Source: Salpingoeca rosetta
Taxonomy: Eukaryota > Opisthokonta > Choanoflagellata > Craspedida > Salpingoecidae
Direction of reading: 5' to 3'
Length of the DNA: 22,500 nt
NCBI RefSeq assembly: GCF_000188695.1
Contig: NW_004754914.1
Coordinates: 238,487 to 260,986, forward strand
The notes under the pieces are model-generated. The model had not been told where the DNA came from. It saw only the letters and a program-made list of their open reading frames with translations, and searched no databases. Both the position numbers and the translations under genes were made by a program. This document shows, in pieces, positions 10,492-20,329 of this stretch (the stretch's first letter is position 1; the number at the start of each line of letters is the position of its first letter).

Positions 10492-12176
10492 CGCGCGTGT
10501 GTGCAGCAAGAGTGTGAAAGCAACCCCATTGAACCTGCCCCCATTGCCATGTCATCGTACAATGTAGACGTCGCGCGGGCATCCGTCTGGTTTGCCGAGA
10601 CGGTGCCCCTTCTGCAGGAGGCGGAAGATGGTGGAGTTCTTGAGCCCAAGGTACGGCATCGTGCCATCGCTGAACAGCTCCCACACCGTCACGCCTTTCA
10701 AGGGGGGGGGGGGGGGACGGAGGGACGATGAAACAGGAACCAGTGTTGTTGAAGGAGGATTAAATTAGCAGCAGGTGACATGTTGCCAACCACAAAGCAA
10801 GCGTGTCACAACACACACACACACACATGTACGTGCACGTGTACACACACACATACACACACACACGTCCACACACAAACACACATAAACGGCACACACA
10901 TGTACATAACCACTTGCGTGCGTACACACACAACTCACCGTATGACCAGATGTCTGTCTGCTCGGAGAATACGCGCGTGTCCAGTGCTTCCGGTGCGGTC
11001 CACGCAACAGCAACACGATCATCCGTCACGCGGCACTGCCCGTTGGTCTTCGCACGCGCGTGCCCAAAGTCAGCGACCTGAAAAGTCCAGACGCGGAGTG
11101 GTGTTGGTGTTCGTGATGAAGGTGGTGTTGGTGGTGTGATGAGTGTAGGCGGATGCGCGTGCGTGGATGCAAGACAAGGTTACTAAGTGTGTTCACGAAA
11201 TGAAGTGACAAAGGAAACTATGGTTGCATCCACAAACCCCACAAGACCAAGGTCTTGTTCACCACAGAGTGCACCCGCACACCAACAAACCTTGCAAACA
11301 AAGTCTTCATCCACGAGAATGTTGCGAGCAGCAATATCACTGTCCGTCGACGAAAAAAAACAAGTAGAGCATGAAGCAGAACATGCGAATTGTGAGTTGA
11401 AGCCGAATTGACAAGGTGGATACATCGTCCGTCAAACAAACAAACAAACAAACAAACAAACAAACACAAACATAAACAAACACAAACACAAACACAAACA
11501 TAAACATAAACATAAACATAAACAAACAAACAAATTAAACACAAACAAACAAACAAACACACATACACAAACACACAAACACAACCTTAGACCCACCGGT
11601 GCACGAATCCCTTCTGGTGGACGGTGCGCAGGCCGCGAGCAATATCGCGCGCCATCATGAGTTTTCCCCACAGCGGAAGTGGATTGAGAGATTCCTTGCG
11701 CTCGCGAAGCAGAGACAGCAGTGACCCTTTTGCAGAGTACACCGTGACCAGGAGGAACGGGTGCAGCGTCGTGCACACGCCAATGAAACCGACAACATTC
11801 TTGTCCTTCATCTGACACAGCACGCTCGCTTCCCGCATAAACTCCTCAAGCTCCTTGCACACGCCACCGCCTTGTTTCGCGCCATCCTTGCCACCACTTC
11901 CTGTTGCCATTCCAGTCATGGATGCCGATCTTGCCAGCGTGCTGCCACTGCTTGGTCCGCTGCCAGTGGTGGCTGATCTGGGGGTGGTGGTGGGGGCTGC
12001 CGTGGTCGTGCTCTGGCTGCTGCGGTTGCGGTGCGTCACTGCCGCCAACACACGCATGAAGCCACGCCTCCTGTTGTTACGAGTGTGGCGGCCTCTTCCT
12101 CGCCCGCCCCCTGGCGCACTCGATTGGTCGCCGTGGCCAGCAGCGTCACTGCTGTTGCTGCCGTCATTGCTGCTGC

Positions 12177-12261
<85 letters not shown>

Positions 12262-13727
12262 GGTGTTCTGGTGCATGATGGTTGATAGCTTGAGGGTCTT
12301 GTTGTTGCTGTTGTTGCTGTTGTTGTTGTTGTTGCGTTTGGTTCTGCTGCCCTCATTGTTGCCGTGCTTGCGGCTGCTGCTGCTGCTGCTGCTCGCAGGT
12401 GTGTGTGGTGATTTAGCAGTGTCTGTTGATCTGCGGTGTTGCGTCATTGGCGATGGCTTTCCACGGGCGCCCGCAGCACCTTCACGCACGTTATCCTCAC
12501 GACCGCTCGTCACGTCACGCGCCTGTGGCCTGTTGGCGGCCTGAGACGCATTTGCAGGCATGCTCCATTGTTGCAGCAGGTTTGAGTCTTGCGGCGACAG
12601 CCCAATGTCGTACGCAGTGACCACGCCCATCAGTGGTTGGTGGAAGCGGCGCGCCATGCGCCCCATGGACAGGATGCATGATTCCGGACCAACCACAACC
12701 CAGATGTCGGCTGCATTGTCCGGCTGCATTGGCGGGGAGAGGAAGGAACAAGCGTCCACATTGAGGCGCACCGGCAAAATGCGGACTGTCAGCGTGTCGG
12801 AGAAGCCTGTCAGTTGGTTCAGGGACGGAACAATGGTGGAAATGGAAGCCAGCTGGTCGTATAGCAGCCCTTCTTGCTCCGTCAGCGCACGGGAGAGCGG
12901 TGCAATGACAACATACTTCACCAGCACCTCCGCCACCAGCACGGGCACATCGCTGGGCGGGTGCAGGGCACCAGCACCCCATATGATGCGCTTGCTGATG
13001 GTGACGCGGCCGCCCGCAATGCGCCCTGCTTCCGTGAACACGCCGGCACCAACGTTCAGCACCTGCGTACCAGGATCCAGCACCGTCACGGTATCAGCTG
13101 TCATCATGGGCAGCTCGTGAACGGTGCTGTTGGTGGTGTGGGTGGTGGTGGTGTGGGTGGTGGTGGTGTGGGTGGTGGTGGTGTGGGTGGTGTTGATGTT
13201 GTTGGCGCTGTTGGCGCTGGCTGTGGGAGTCGTGTGCACGTCGTGCACGCGGCCAAAGTTGTCTGCGCGCGAGACACACAGGCCAGACGTGAGCTGCAAA
13301 CCCAAACCACCGTCTTCATCGCAGTTCTGCTGCTTGTGGTTGCTGTCAAGGGCGGCATTTGTCTCGTGCACGATGACAGCGCGGAGGTCAGCAGGGGACT
13401 GGCGGTAGTCAATCAGTCGACGCTCCACTGCATCCTGAAGCACTCGGGCCAGCACCAGCATGCCGTCATGCACGCGAAGCGACAGCAGCGAGGGCCCAAT
13501 GTCGCCTGCAATCCCCGCTGACTGGAAGGAGAAGGAGAAGAGGCGCCCAGCAGACGTGGACGTGCTCGGCAGGAAGTTCTGGAATGCCATGCCGCTGCCT
13601 GAAGGCGGACTCAGCACAACAACAGCTGCGCATGGTGGCGTACACGCGTGTGTGTTGAGATGTGAGCAAGTTGGGGGTTGGGAGTTAGCGCCATGCGTGT
13701 GTTCGGATGTGTGTGTGTGTGTGTTGG

Positions 13728-13767
<40 letters not shown>

Positions 13768-15846
13768 GGTGGTGGTGGAATTGATGCGATGGACAGCATA
13801 ACATCACCAGCACTGGTCTAGCGGCGATCAAGACGTTAACTCGGGTCAGCACACAAAGCCAGCAGAAGCAAGCGTACATGTCATGTACACGCACCATCGC
13901 GAAAGGTGACAGTGCGACTGAAGTGGATGCCACGCCAGCTCCCTGCGCAGCATCACGTCGTGTATGCGTGTGTGTGTGTGTGTGTGTTTGTGCGTGAGTG
14001 CGTGTAAATTGTTGACGCGTGTATGATTGTGATTGCGGACAATGTATGTTGCTGATAGCAGTTGAAGAAGAAAGGGTTGTGCAGGCCGTGGGAATCAATG
14101 TATTTGCTGCTTGCAAGCATGCCGACCAAAGCAGTTGCTTCTTACCAAAAGCGAGGATCCACGCCCAATTTTCGCCCGTGATGAAGGCACGTTCTGCAGC
14201 CTAAGTACAGAGAAGCGACAAAGTGCAGTTGAGGTGGTCATATGAGGTGAGAATGATGGCAACAATGAGGACTTCGTGAGGGCAAAGCATCTGCAGACGA
14301 TGCAAGTTCAAATACAACACAAAGAGCAGAAACCGCAAAGCTGACACACACACACATAAGCACACACAACACACACACACACACACAACACACACGCACC
14401 CACACACCCGCAAGTAAGCGTCCGCGTGGAGAAAGTCGGGAGCGAGGACGATGGTGATGCTTGCGTCAAGGGTGCGATGACGCTGCATCAGGAGCTGCAG
14501 TGCCGTGCTGTTGTGTGTGGCGGCCTCTGGCGCCGGTGTGAAACCGAGCGGGTTGAAGCCGTGGTTGCGGGCGACTGACATCAGTTCCTGCGTGTGCGGC
14601 ACGAGGGTATTGTGGCAGAGCACAGAGAAGCGGGTCCAGTTGTTGTTGCGCAGGACGAGGAGCACTTGATCAATGTGAAGATGCGCGCTGCCATCGAGCA
14701 GGAACAGCGGCGACTGGCGCGTCGCACCATCATCGTCATTGGCGCCTGCGTCATTGAAGCCACCATCACCGCCGACACCACTGGTATCATCATCGTCATC
14801 ACCACCACTACCCGTTGTGCTTGTACTGTTGCCCGTGCCCGCTTGCTGTGACGACTGTGACGCTGTTGGCGGTGTTGTTGATGGTGAAGGGTTGAGGCGA
14901 GGAAAGGATGACACGACAAACTGCGGCAGCCCCAAGAGGGTGAGCTGCGGCGCCCAGTCCTGCTGACAGAGCGAGGGCACAACGCCCACAACAGCCACCA
15001 AATCCTTCTCAAGCGTGGCATTGAGAAGATACTCCTGCGTCCTGTTGCACAACCGCATGTGTGCTTCCAGCGACAACAGCGAGGTGTGGGCGCTACCTGC
15101 CTCCTCTGCACCAAGCACCGTCTCACGCGTGATGATGCTGGCGGTGACGTCGATGTTGTTGAGGTTGGACACGATACCCGCGGACCACGTGCAGGCCGCT
15201 GCCAACTCGTCCTCAAGCTCGCTCTCATCCACAAGCGCAAGGCACGCAACCGTGATGGTTCTTCGAAAGGGGGAGGGTGGGGGTGATTGATGATGGTGGT
15301 GGTGATGGTAGGTTGTGAGACAGATGAACTCGCACGTAGTGATTGCGCACGTGTTGGCGGTGCAACGACAGTCTTGCTTTCCCACTCCATCATAGACACA
15401 CACAGATGCACAAACACACATACAGACACACATATAGACACACATACAGACACACACATACAGACGCGCGCACACACACACACAAACACACACACATACA
15501 GACACATACTCCAGCATACCTTCTGACGACGGAGAATGTGGATGGCGGCACAGGTTTCCCACCACCCCAGACAATTGGCTGCTGCAGCGAAAGCCGCAGA
15601 CGCGACTCGACCTCATCTGCAACACCAACGCCAAGGAGGAGGTTGTCGGCGACGTTTGCAATTGAATACACGATGCGCCCATCGCCCTCGGGCGAGAAGT
15701 ACACCTGCATTGATGCCATGCGCAGACGTGATGTGTATGTGTGTGTGTGTGTGCTGCATGAGTGCAAGCAGAACAACAAGGCATTATTCGTCCACTCATG
15801 CACATACAAACCCACATTTAAACAAAGAAAGATTCACACACACACA

Positions 15847-15889
<43 letters not shown>

Positions 15890-16375
15890 GTATCCAGCAA
15901 TGCAACAGTGGTTGCGGCGCACGTTCGAGCTCGTTGATCCGCGAAATCCGAGCGCAGGGTCAGTCATGGCCTGTAACTCATGGAGAACACTCGTGCGCAC
16001 GAGGGAGACCGACGGGAAGGTGGAGAGGGTTGCCTTGCTCTCCACAGCACGCGTTGCAGCAACATGCAGCACTTGCACCGCATCCAGGCTGTGGGGGACG
16101 TAACTGAAAGGGTGTGTGAAACAATGCAGGTTGAACGTGTGAGCGCATGTGAGCGTGTGAGTGTGCAGGTGGAAGCGCGCAAGTGAGAGCGGTGTGCAAG
16201 TGAAGCACGACTTGCATAATTCACAAAAAAAAATATTACTCGGGGTAGTGCCACAACACGATCACTCACGTGTTTGGGTTGAAGCCGCCATCACCGGTGG
16301 GCAGCGAGAAGCGGCGCCGAAATGCCTCTCCAACCTGTGCACACACACGCACAAACACACACACACACACGCACG

Positions 16376-16462
<87 letters not shown>

Positions 16463-17521
16463 GCACGCACATAGAGGGAGGGAGAAGGTGTATGCGTGCA
16501 TGCACAACGGTGTGAGCAACACAAGCGTGAGAAGCACAAGATCAATTGATGGCGTGTGCGTGAGTGTGGACGTCAAGTGTTTCTCATGCGAAACACAAAC
16601 ATAGCATAACAAGCAAGGCATGTGCAGCCATTACGTACGCCTGAAGCGCTGGTGTAGTTAAGCCAGCCTTCATAGACAGCGCCAGCACCAGTGCGTGGAC
16701 GCACCCCAACCACACCATCAATCACCGTGTCCTCCGCCCTGTTTCATGAATCGATTGTGTGTGTGTGTGTGTGTGTGTTGTGTTGTATGGGATGTGAGGA
16801 AGCATGACGTTGTGCCTGATCACAAACGAAGAAGCACACAACACATAAGCAGAATCACGCCATGCGCACAATTCCATCGGTACATTTGAGCCACGAGGCC
16901 AAGGAAAAGCAGAGCCGATGCAAGGCAAACGCGGTGCTTTGAGCTTACGCGGTGTTTGCAAACGTGTTTGCGTCGACGGTGAGATGCACCCAGTTCTCCC
17001 CCAGCATCCCCAATTCCTCGGCCGCTGCGAACATTTGTCGTGTCGGGACCAGCAGAGCAAACGTGAGGATGACGCTGGTCCCGGACGCGCGCGCCTGCTG
17101 CAGGAGACCGCGAAACAGCGAGTGGGGCTGGTCGCCTGCGGGGATGGTGCCCCTGAATGTGATGGTGCCGTTGTTGGCGAGGAACGCGTCTGCAAACGCA
17201 GCAGCGAGGCCCTGCCCGTATGTGTCGTCCTGCATGAGCACGGCCACGTGCGTGAAGTTGAAGCGGCGACACAGCAGCTCAAGCACACGCCCCTGGTGGA
17301 GGTCGGACGGCGGTATGCGGAACAGCGTCGGGTAGCGCGTGGTGTTGGAGAGGGATGGGGCCGTGGATGCGAAGGAGACCTGAGGAACGCCATATGGGCG
17401 AAGGCCGAGGGAGAGCGGACCAGAACACGACGACCGCACGGCACCAATCACCGCGTGGAACGACTGCTGCCCAATCGTGCGCCCAAGCTGTGAGTGTGTG
17501 TATGTGTTTGTGTGTGTTTGT

Positions 17522-17553
<32 letters not shown>

Positions 17554-18530
17554 GAGTGAGTGTGTGCGTGCGTATACGTACATGTATGAATATGTATGAA
17601 TATGCATGAGTGTTCACAATATTGCAAAGAGGAAGGGCAATCTCATCACATGTTGCCATCATTATAACATCAGCGCACGCGCACACTCTTACAACACAAA
17701 AAAAAATACCAACACAAACCCACACGACCATCCCCTACCCCCTCTCCCAACGCCCGCAAACCTGGAAGCAGTCTGCGTTGGTGTCAAAGACGGTTGTCTT
17801 GATGGTGACGAGCCCGTTGTTGGTGAGGCCCAGCCCCTCTGCTGCCACGTCGATTGCCGCCCGCCACTCTGCACTGCGGCCAGTGCTGTACCCAGGCACA
17901 GTCAGTGGTAGCGCCACAGCCAGACGAAGCACAAGCCGCTGCGGCAACAGCGCAAGCGTCGACGACAGCAGTGCTGTGCCTGTGGCGTTAACAGACGTGC
18001 GTTTGAATTGCGCGGCACACACCCCGCCTGCGTCTGGTAGAGCGCAGGCGGCTGTTGTGGCAATCCACATGGCCGAGGGCACGGCTGCCAGTGGTGACGG
18101 AAACGATGACGATGATGACGATGACGAGGAGGGGAGAGTGCGGAGGTGCACGCGGCCTGTGAATGTCGTATCAAAGCCAGTGGAGTTGAGCACAAACTGC
18201 AAGCGACCGCTGCTTCCTGGGCGGTCATCTTGTGCTGTCGCTGTGATGGATTGCTGGATAATCTGTGCCGCGTCCCATGCGGCAGCAACCGTGGCGGATG
18301 TGGATGCGTTGCCCCTCTCGTCATCAGAGAGCAACTGTGAAAGGAACTGTTGCCATTCTGGCGCGCTTGGGTTCGTGCTTGCAGGCACGGGCACGCGCAA
18401 GATGGCCGTCGCTTTCTCTGCGAGGCTACAGTCGATATCGAAGAGATGAACCGAGCACGTGTTGGGTGATACCGAAACGCTCCTCAAAATGTCCAGCTCA
18501 CTCCATGCCAGGACAGCCAGCGTCACCCTG

Positions 18531-18604
<74 letters not shown>

Positions 18605-18828
18605 GTGAGTGTGTGTGCATGTGTGTGTATGTGTGTGTATGTGTGTGTGTGCGATTGCATGAACGAGTGTGGGTGAGATAATGCATGCACAGGAAGATGG
18701 GACTGCGGATATACGCATGACCCAGGTATATTGAGGGACAGGGGTGGGTGGACAACAGGGGCGACAACACACAGGGGTTTTTTGCACCCCAACGAACACC
18801 CACATTACACACACGTGTACTCACTCCA

Positions 18829-18876
<48 letters not shown>

Positions 18877-19850
18877 ACACACACACACAGACACACACAC
18901 AGACACACACACTACACTACACACACACACACACAGACACACACACACTACACACACACACACAAGACGGACTTGTTGGCATCGAGGGTGGTGGCGACGA
19001 TGTTGAGGTGGGCAGCACGGTTGGCGCTTGGGCGAGCAAGCAGAACAACGGAACTTGGTACGGACATGACCAGGGCATCGACCGTCTCGGTGAGCGAGTT
19101 TCTGACTGGCACGATGGGCATGGTGGTGTCACGCTTGGGAACCTCTGGGTCGTCATCGTTGTTGCTTTCGGCGAGGATGGTGCGCCGAATGTCAAGGACA
19201 GCCTCCACTTGGTTGTCGTCCACCAGCATGAACACGGGATGGATCGGAGAGGCTGCTCGAATCACGGTGTCGGCGATGGAGGTGAAATCCGCTCGCAGGG
19301 TGAAGAAGCAGACAGACGGCACGAGATGCGCCACGTCCACGTCCGCGCCCATTGTCTCCAGCGCGCAGGAGCTGCTGCTGCTGCCCACGAGCAAGTCGGC
19401 AAGCAGCAGCTGCCAGCGCAGAGGGATCTCTGGGCACGCTAAGACGATGATGTTTGGCGAAGATCCGCCAAACTGCGCGTCGGCGTCACGCCACCACGCC
19501 GCTGCACGCCGCACACTAATGTCCACCGTGTTGACCAACGTGGCTTCATCGGCCAGCACGTGCTTCAGCGCCATGTCAGCCAACACTCCCAGCGTATCCT
19601 CATCCCCGTTGGGCCATGTCGAGCTCGCACAGTGCCAAAACGCAACAGTTGTTGTTGTCGTTGTCGTATTCGAGGTGGTGGTTGCAGTTGCAGTTGCACT
19701 TGCAGTTGTGGATATGGGTGTGGTTTGTGCGGGCGTCAGAACCGGTGCGCTCAACAGCAGCAGAAGCAAAGCAAAGAGAAGGTGGACGCAGGAGGCGGTG
19801 ATGCGGCATGGCGATGACAGCGGCCACAGCAAACACCGCTGCCGTGCCAT
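6954..19850 (-). CDS. Multi-Venus-flytrap receptor tyrosine kinase (20 exons)
   Basis: Exons, 5' to 3' on the - strand: 19850-18973, 18527-17762, 17487-16949, 16738-16639, 16334-16270, 16103-15923, 15704-15520, 15260-14408, 14200-14146, 13942-13895, 13598-11597, 11339-11291, 11077-10939, 10694-10561, 10322-10247, 10070-9424, 9173-8201 (or 8189), 7990-7903, 7689-7674, 7427-6954 (TGA). The sum is 8,268 nt, exactly 2,755 codons plus stop. The ATG at 19850 is the first in-frame ATG after an upstream in-frame TGA and has G at -3 and +4. Residues 23-41 ([19 protein letters not shown]) form a signal peptide. Then come three ANF-receptor-type ligand-binding modules, half of a fourth, an Asn/Ser-rich linker, a tyrosine kinase (HRDIAARN, VADFG, WTAPEAL) and a tail of about 730 residues. 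Family known: Venus-flytrap domains bind small ligands such as amino acids in GPCRs, cyclases and Venus kinase receptors. Inferred: a small-molecule-sensing kinase. No membrane helix was found. Confidence 0.85.
8039..8109 (+). repeat. (GT)n microsatellite in intron 17 of the multi-VFT kinase
   Basis: Perfect GT run on the + strand, CA on the sense strand of the gene, lying in the middle of the intron between 8200 and 7991. Confidence 0.95.
10435..10487 (+). repeat. (GT)n microsatellite in intron 14 of the multi-VFT kinase
   Basis: GT run with flanking imperfect GT/CGTG units from 10383 to 10503. Confidence 0.95.
10702..10716 (+). repeat. G15 homopolymer next to exon 14 acceptor
   Basis: On the sense strand this is C15 followed by TTGAAAG and the exon, so it forms the pyrimidine tract of the intron 13 acceptor. 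Its length may be affected by sequencing error. Confidence 0.9.
11434..11585 (+). repeat. (CAAA)n / (CATAAA)n degenerate repeat
   Basis: Tetranucleotide CAAA units mixed with CATAAA and CACAAA fill most of the intron between the HR and D codons of the kinase catalytic loop. Sense-strand reading is GTTT-rich. Confidence 0.9.
11870..12585 (-). other. Low-complexity Asn/Ser/Gly/Arg-rich linker between module D and kinase (exon 11)
   Basis: About 240 residues of open frame with a Ser run, a poly-Asn run encoded by the (GTT)n tract near 12178-12263, Gly/Arg clusters ([16 protein letters not shown]) and Thr/Ser repeats. No hydrophobic membrane segment is visible. GSGPSSG near 11960 has the spacing of a glycine loop but no conserved surroundings. 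An unrecognised intron here cannot be excluded: GAGGATAAC before GTGCGT near 12495 is a plausible donor. Confidence 0.5.
12178..12263 (+). repeat. (GTT)n coding microsatellite, poly-Asn on the - strand
   Basis: About 28 units. In the receptor frame it encodes poly-Asn. The other two - strand frames would read poly-Thr or poly-Gln. Confidence 0.9.
12590..12935 (-). other. Partial Venus-flytrap module D, lobe I only (exon 11)
   Basis: Directly after module C the frame begins another ligand-binding start: [58 protein letters not shown]. These match the GP.SS....A...F..P signature of ANF lobe I. The frame then runs into Gln/Asn/Ser low-complexity sequence with no lobe II. Confidence 0.65.
13130..13192 (+). 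repeat. 15-bp coding minisatellite encoding (HTTTT)n
   Basis: About four copies of a GGTGGTGGTGGTGTG-type unit in exon 11. They encode His-Thr4 repeats in a loop of Venus-flytrap module C. Confidence 0.85.
13727..13766 (+). repeat. (GTT)n microsatellite in intron 10
   Basis: About 13 GTT units next to a GT run at 13709-13722, just upstream of exon 11 on the sense strand. Confidence 0.9.
15835..15889 (+). repeat. (CA)n microsatellite in intron 6 of the multi-VFT kinase
   Basis: GT on the sense strand, near the donor side of intron 6. A shorter CA run on the sense strand (15736-15752) lies near the acceptor. Confidence 0.9.
16380..16458 (+). repeat. (CA)n microsatellite in intron 4 of the multi-VFT kinase
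   Basis: GT on the sense strand, running with GCAC interruptions to the GTGCACAG acceptor before the exon starting at 16334. Confidence 0.95.
18534..18599 (+). repeat. (GT)n microsatellite at acceptor end of intron 1
   Basis: CA on the sense strand, ending four bases before the acceptor of exon 2 (CGACAG). Confidence 0.95.
18832..18965 (+). repeat. (CA)n microsatellite at donor end of intron 1
   Basis: GT on the sense strand with occasional AGAC/ACTAC interruptions, beginning about seven bases after the exon 1 donor at 18972. Complementary to the repeat at 18534-18599. Confidence 0.95.
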
Positions 19851-20259
19851 CGCAGTGTGTGAGCAAGAGCACAAGAGCACACTACAGTCGCTTCAGAGGA
19901 CCGATGATTGTTGGGGTGATGGTGGTGGTGGGTGGAATGGGGTGGTGAAGGAGAGGCGCTGTTGTGGCTGTCGCGTTGTGGTGTGGTGGCGGTTGATGAG
20001 TTTTGATTGGCATCATCGCTAAATTTCCGTCAAGTGGTCCTTCCTCGCTGAGGGCATGCAGACCTTCTCCTCCACTCCCTCGCTGCCTGACCTCTCTGTT
20101 TGTTCATCGTGCTCTCCACCTCCTTGTGTGCCTTTGCTGTTGTACATCATGTGTACAGGCAGTTCTCTATGTATGTGCAACAGCATGTGCATGCGTAACG
20201 AAGGCGTGGCTGTTCGTGAACGTTTTGGTTTGGTTGTCACTGGAACAACGACAAGTGAA

Positions 20260-20329
<70 letters not shown>

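Larger units (their letters stand above)
10247..11855 (-). other. Tyrosine kinase domain (exons 11-15)
   Basis: The domain becomes recognisable at helix [13 protein letters not shown], then [43 protein letters not shown] (splice inside the codon for R of HRD), [76 protein letters not shown] is the tyrosine-kinase form of the catalytic loop. Catalytic Asp, DFG Asp and APE are all present. The glycine loop and beta3 lysine are not recognisable upstream (best candidates GSGPSSG and DGAK). The activation segment contains no tyrosine. RPSF is RLSF here. Confidence 0.85.
12940..15260 (-). other. Venus-flytrap module C (exons 8-11)
   Basis: Lobe [33 protein letters not shown]. Lobe [22 protein letters not shown] and [17 protein letters not shown], joined to exon 9 [18 protein letters not shown], the familiar A.ELG..G..W.WI segment, then exon 10 [17 protein letters not shown]. 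Exon 11 supplies [17 protein letters not shown] (YDAV helix equivalent) and the closing strands to [15 protein letters not shown], which parallels [12 protein letters not shown] at the end of module B. Insertions are Asp/Gly-rich at about 14735-14860 and (HTTTT)n at about 13130-13192. Confidence 0.75.
15520..17937 (-). other. Venus-flytrap module B, canonical ANF-receptor ligand-binding domain (exons 2-7)
   Basis: The clearest module. It starts [19 protein letters not shown]. The lobe I signature is [28 protein letters not shown], followed by [20 protein letters not shown] and [17 protein letters not shown]. Lobe II contains [18 protein letters not shown] and [12 protein letters not shown], then across splices [47 protein letters not shown] and YSIANV, closing with [12 protein letters not shown]. 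Every splice between exons 2 and 7 restores family landmarks, which strongly supports the exon model. The fold is shared by GABA-B, mGlu, natriuretic-peptide and NMDA receptors; the ligand cannot be predicted. Confidence 0.9.
18010..19646 (-). other. Venus-flytrap module A, divergent (exons 1-2)
   Basis: About 400 residues after the signal peptide and a Thr-rich spacer. ANF-like landmarks: [20 protein letters not shown] (lobe I), [19 protein letters not shown] (lobe II start), [18 protein letters not shown] joined through the exon 1/2 splice to [13 protein letters not shown], then [16 protein letters not shown] (the usual YDAV..LA helix) and a terminal [11 protein letters not shown]. The module is degenerate beside B, so its boundaries are approximate. 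A run of serines (18095-18125) breaks the terminal segment. Confidence 0.6.

Noticed and set aside
12036..12356. Thr-rich - strand frame with a weakly hydrophobic stretch as the missing transmembrane exon
   Set aside because: The stretch is short and rich in Thr/Ala with little strong hydrophobicity, and no splice sites join it in frame on both sides. Kept only as a caveat in the findings.
11855..12544. 229-residue Leu-rich open frame on the + strand that looks like a membrane protein
   Set aside because: The leucines come from CTG/TTG reading of the antisense poly-Asn/Ser tract of the kinase exon; no other coding evidence.
18748..20022. 424-residue open frame on the + strand
   Set aside because: Starts in a CA microsatellite and is antisense to exon 1 of the multi-flytrap receptor, whose frame has a signal peptide and domain landmarks.
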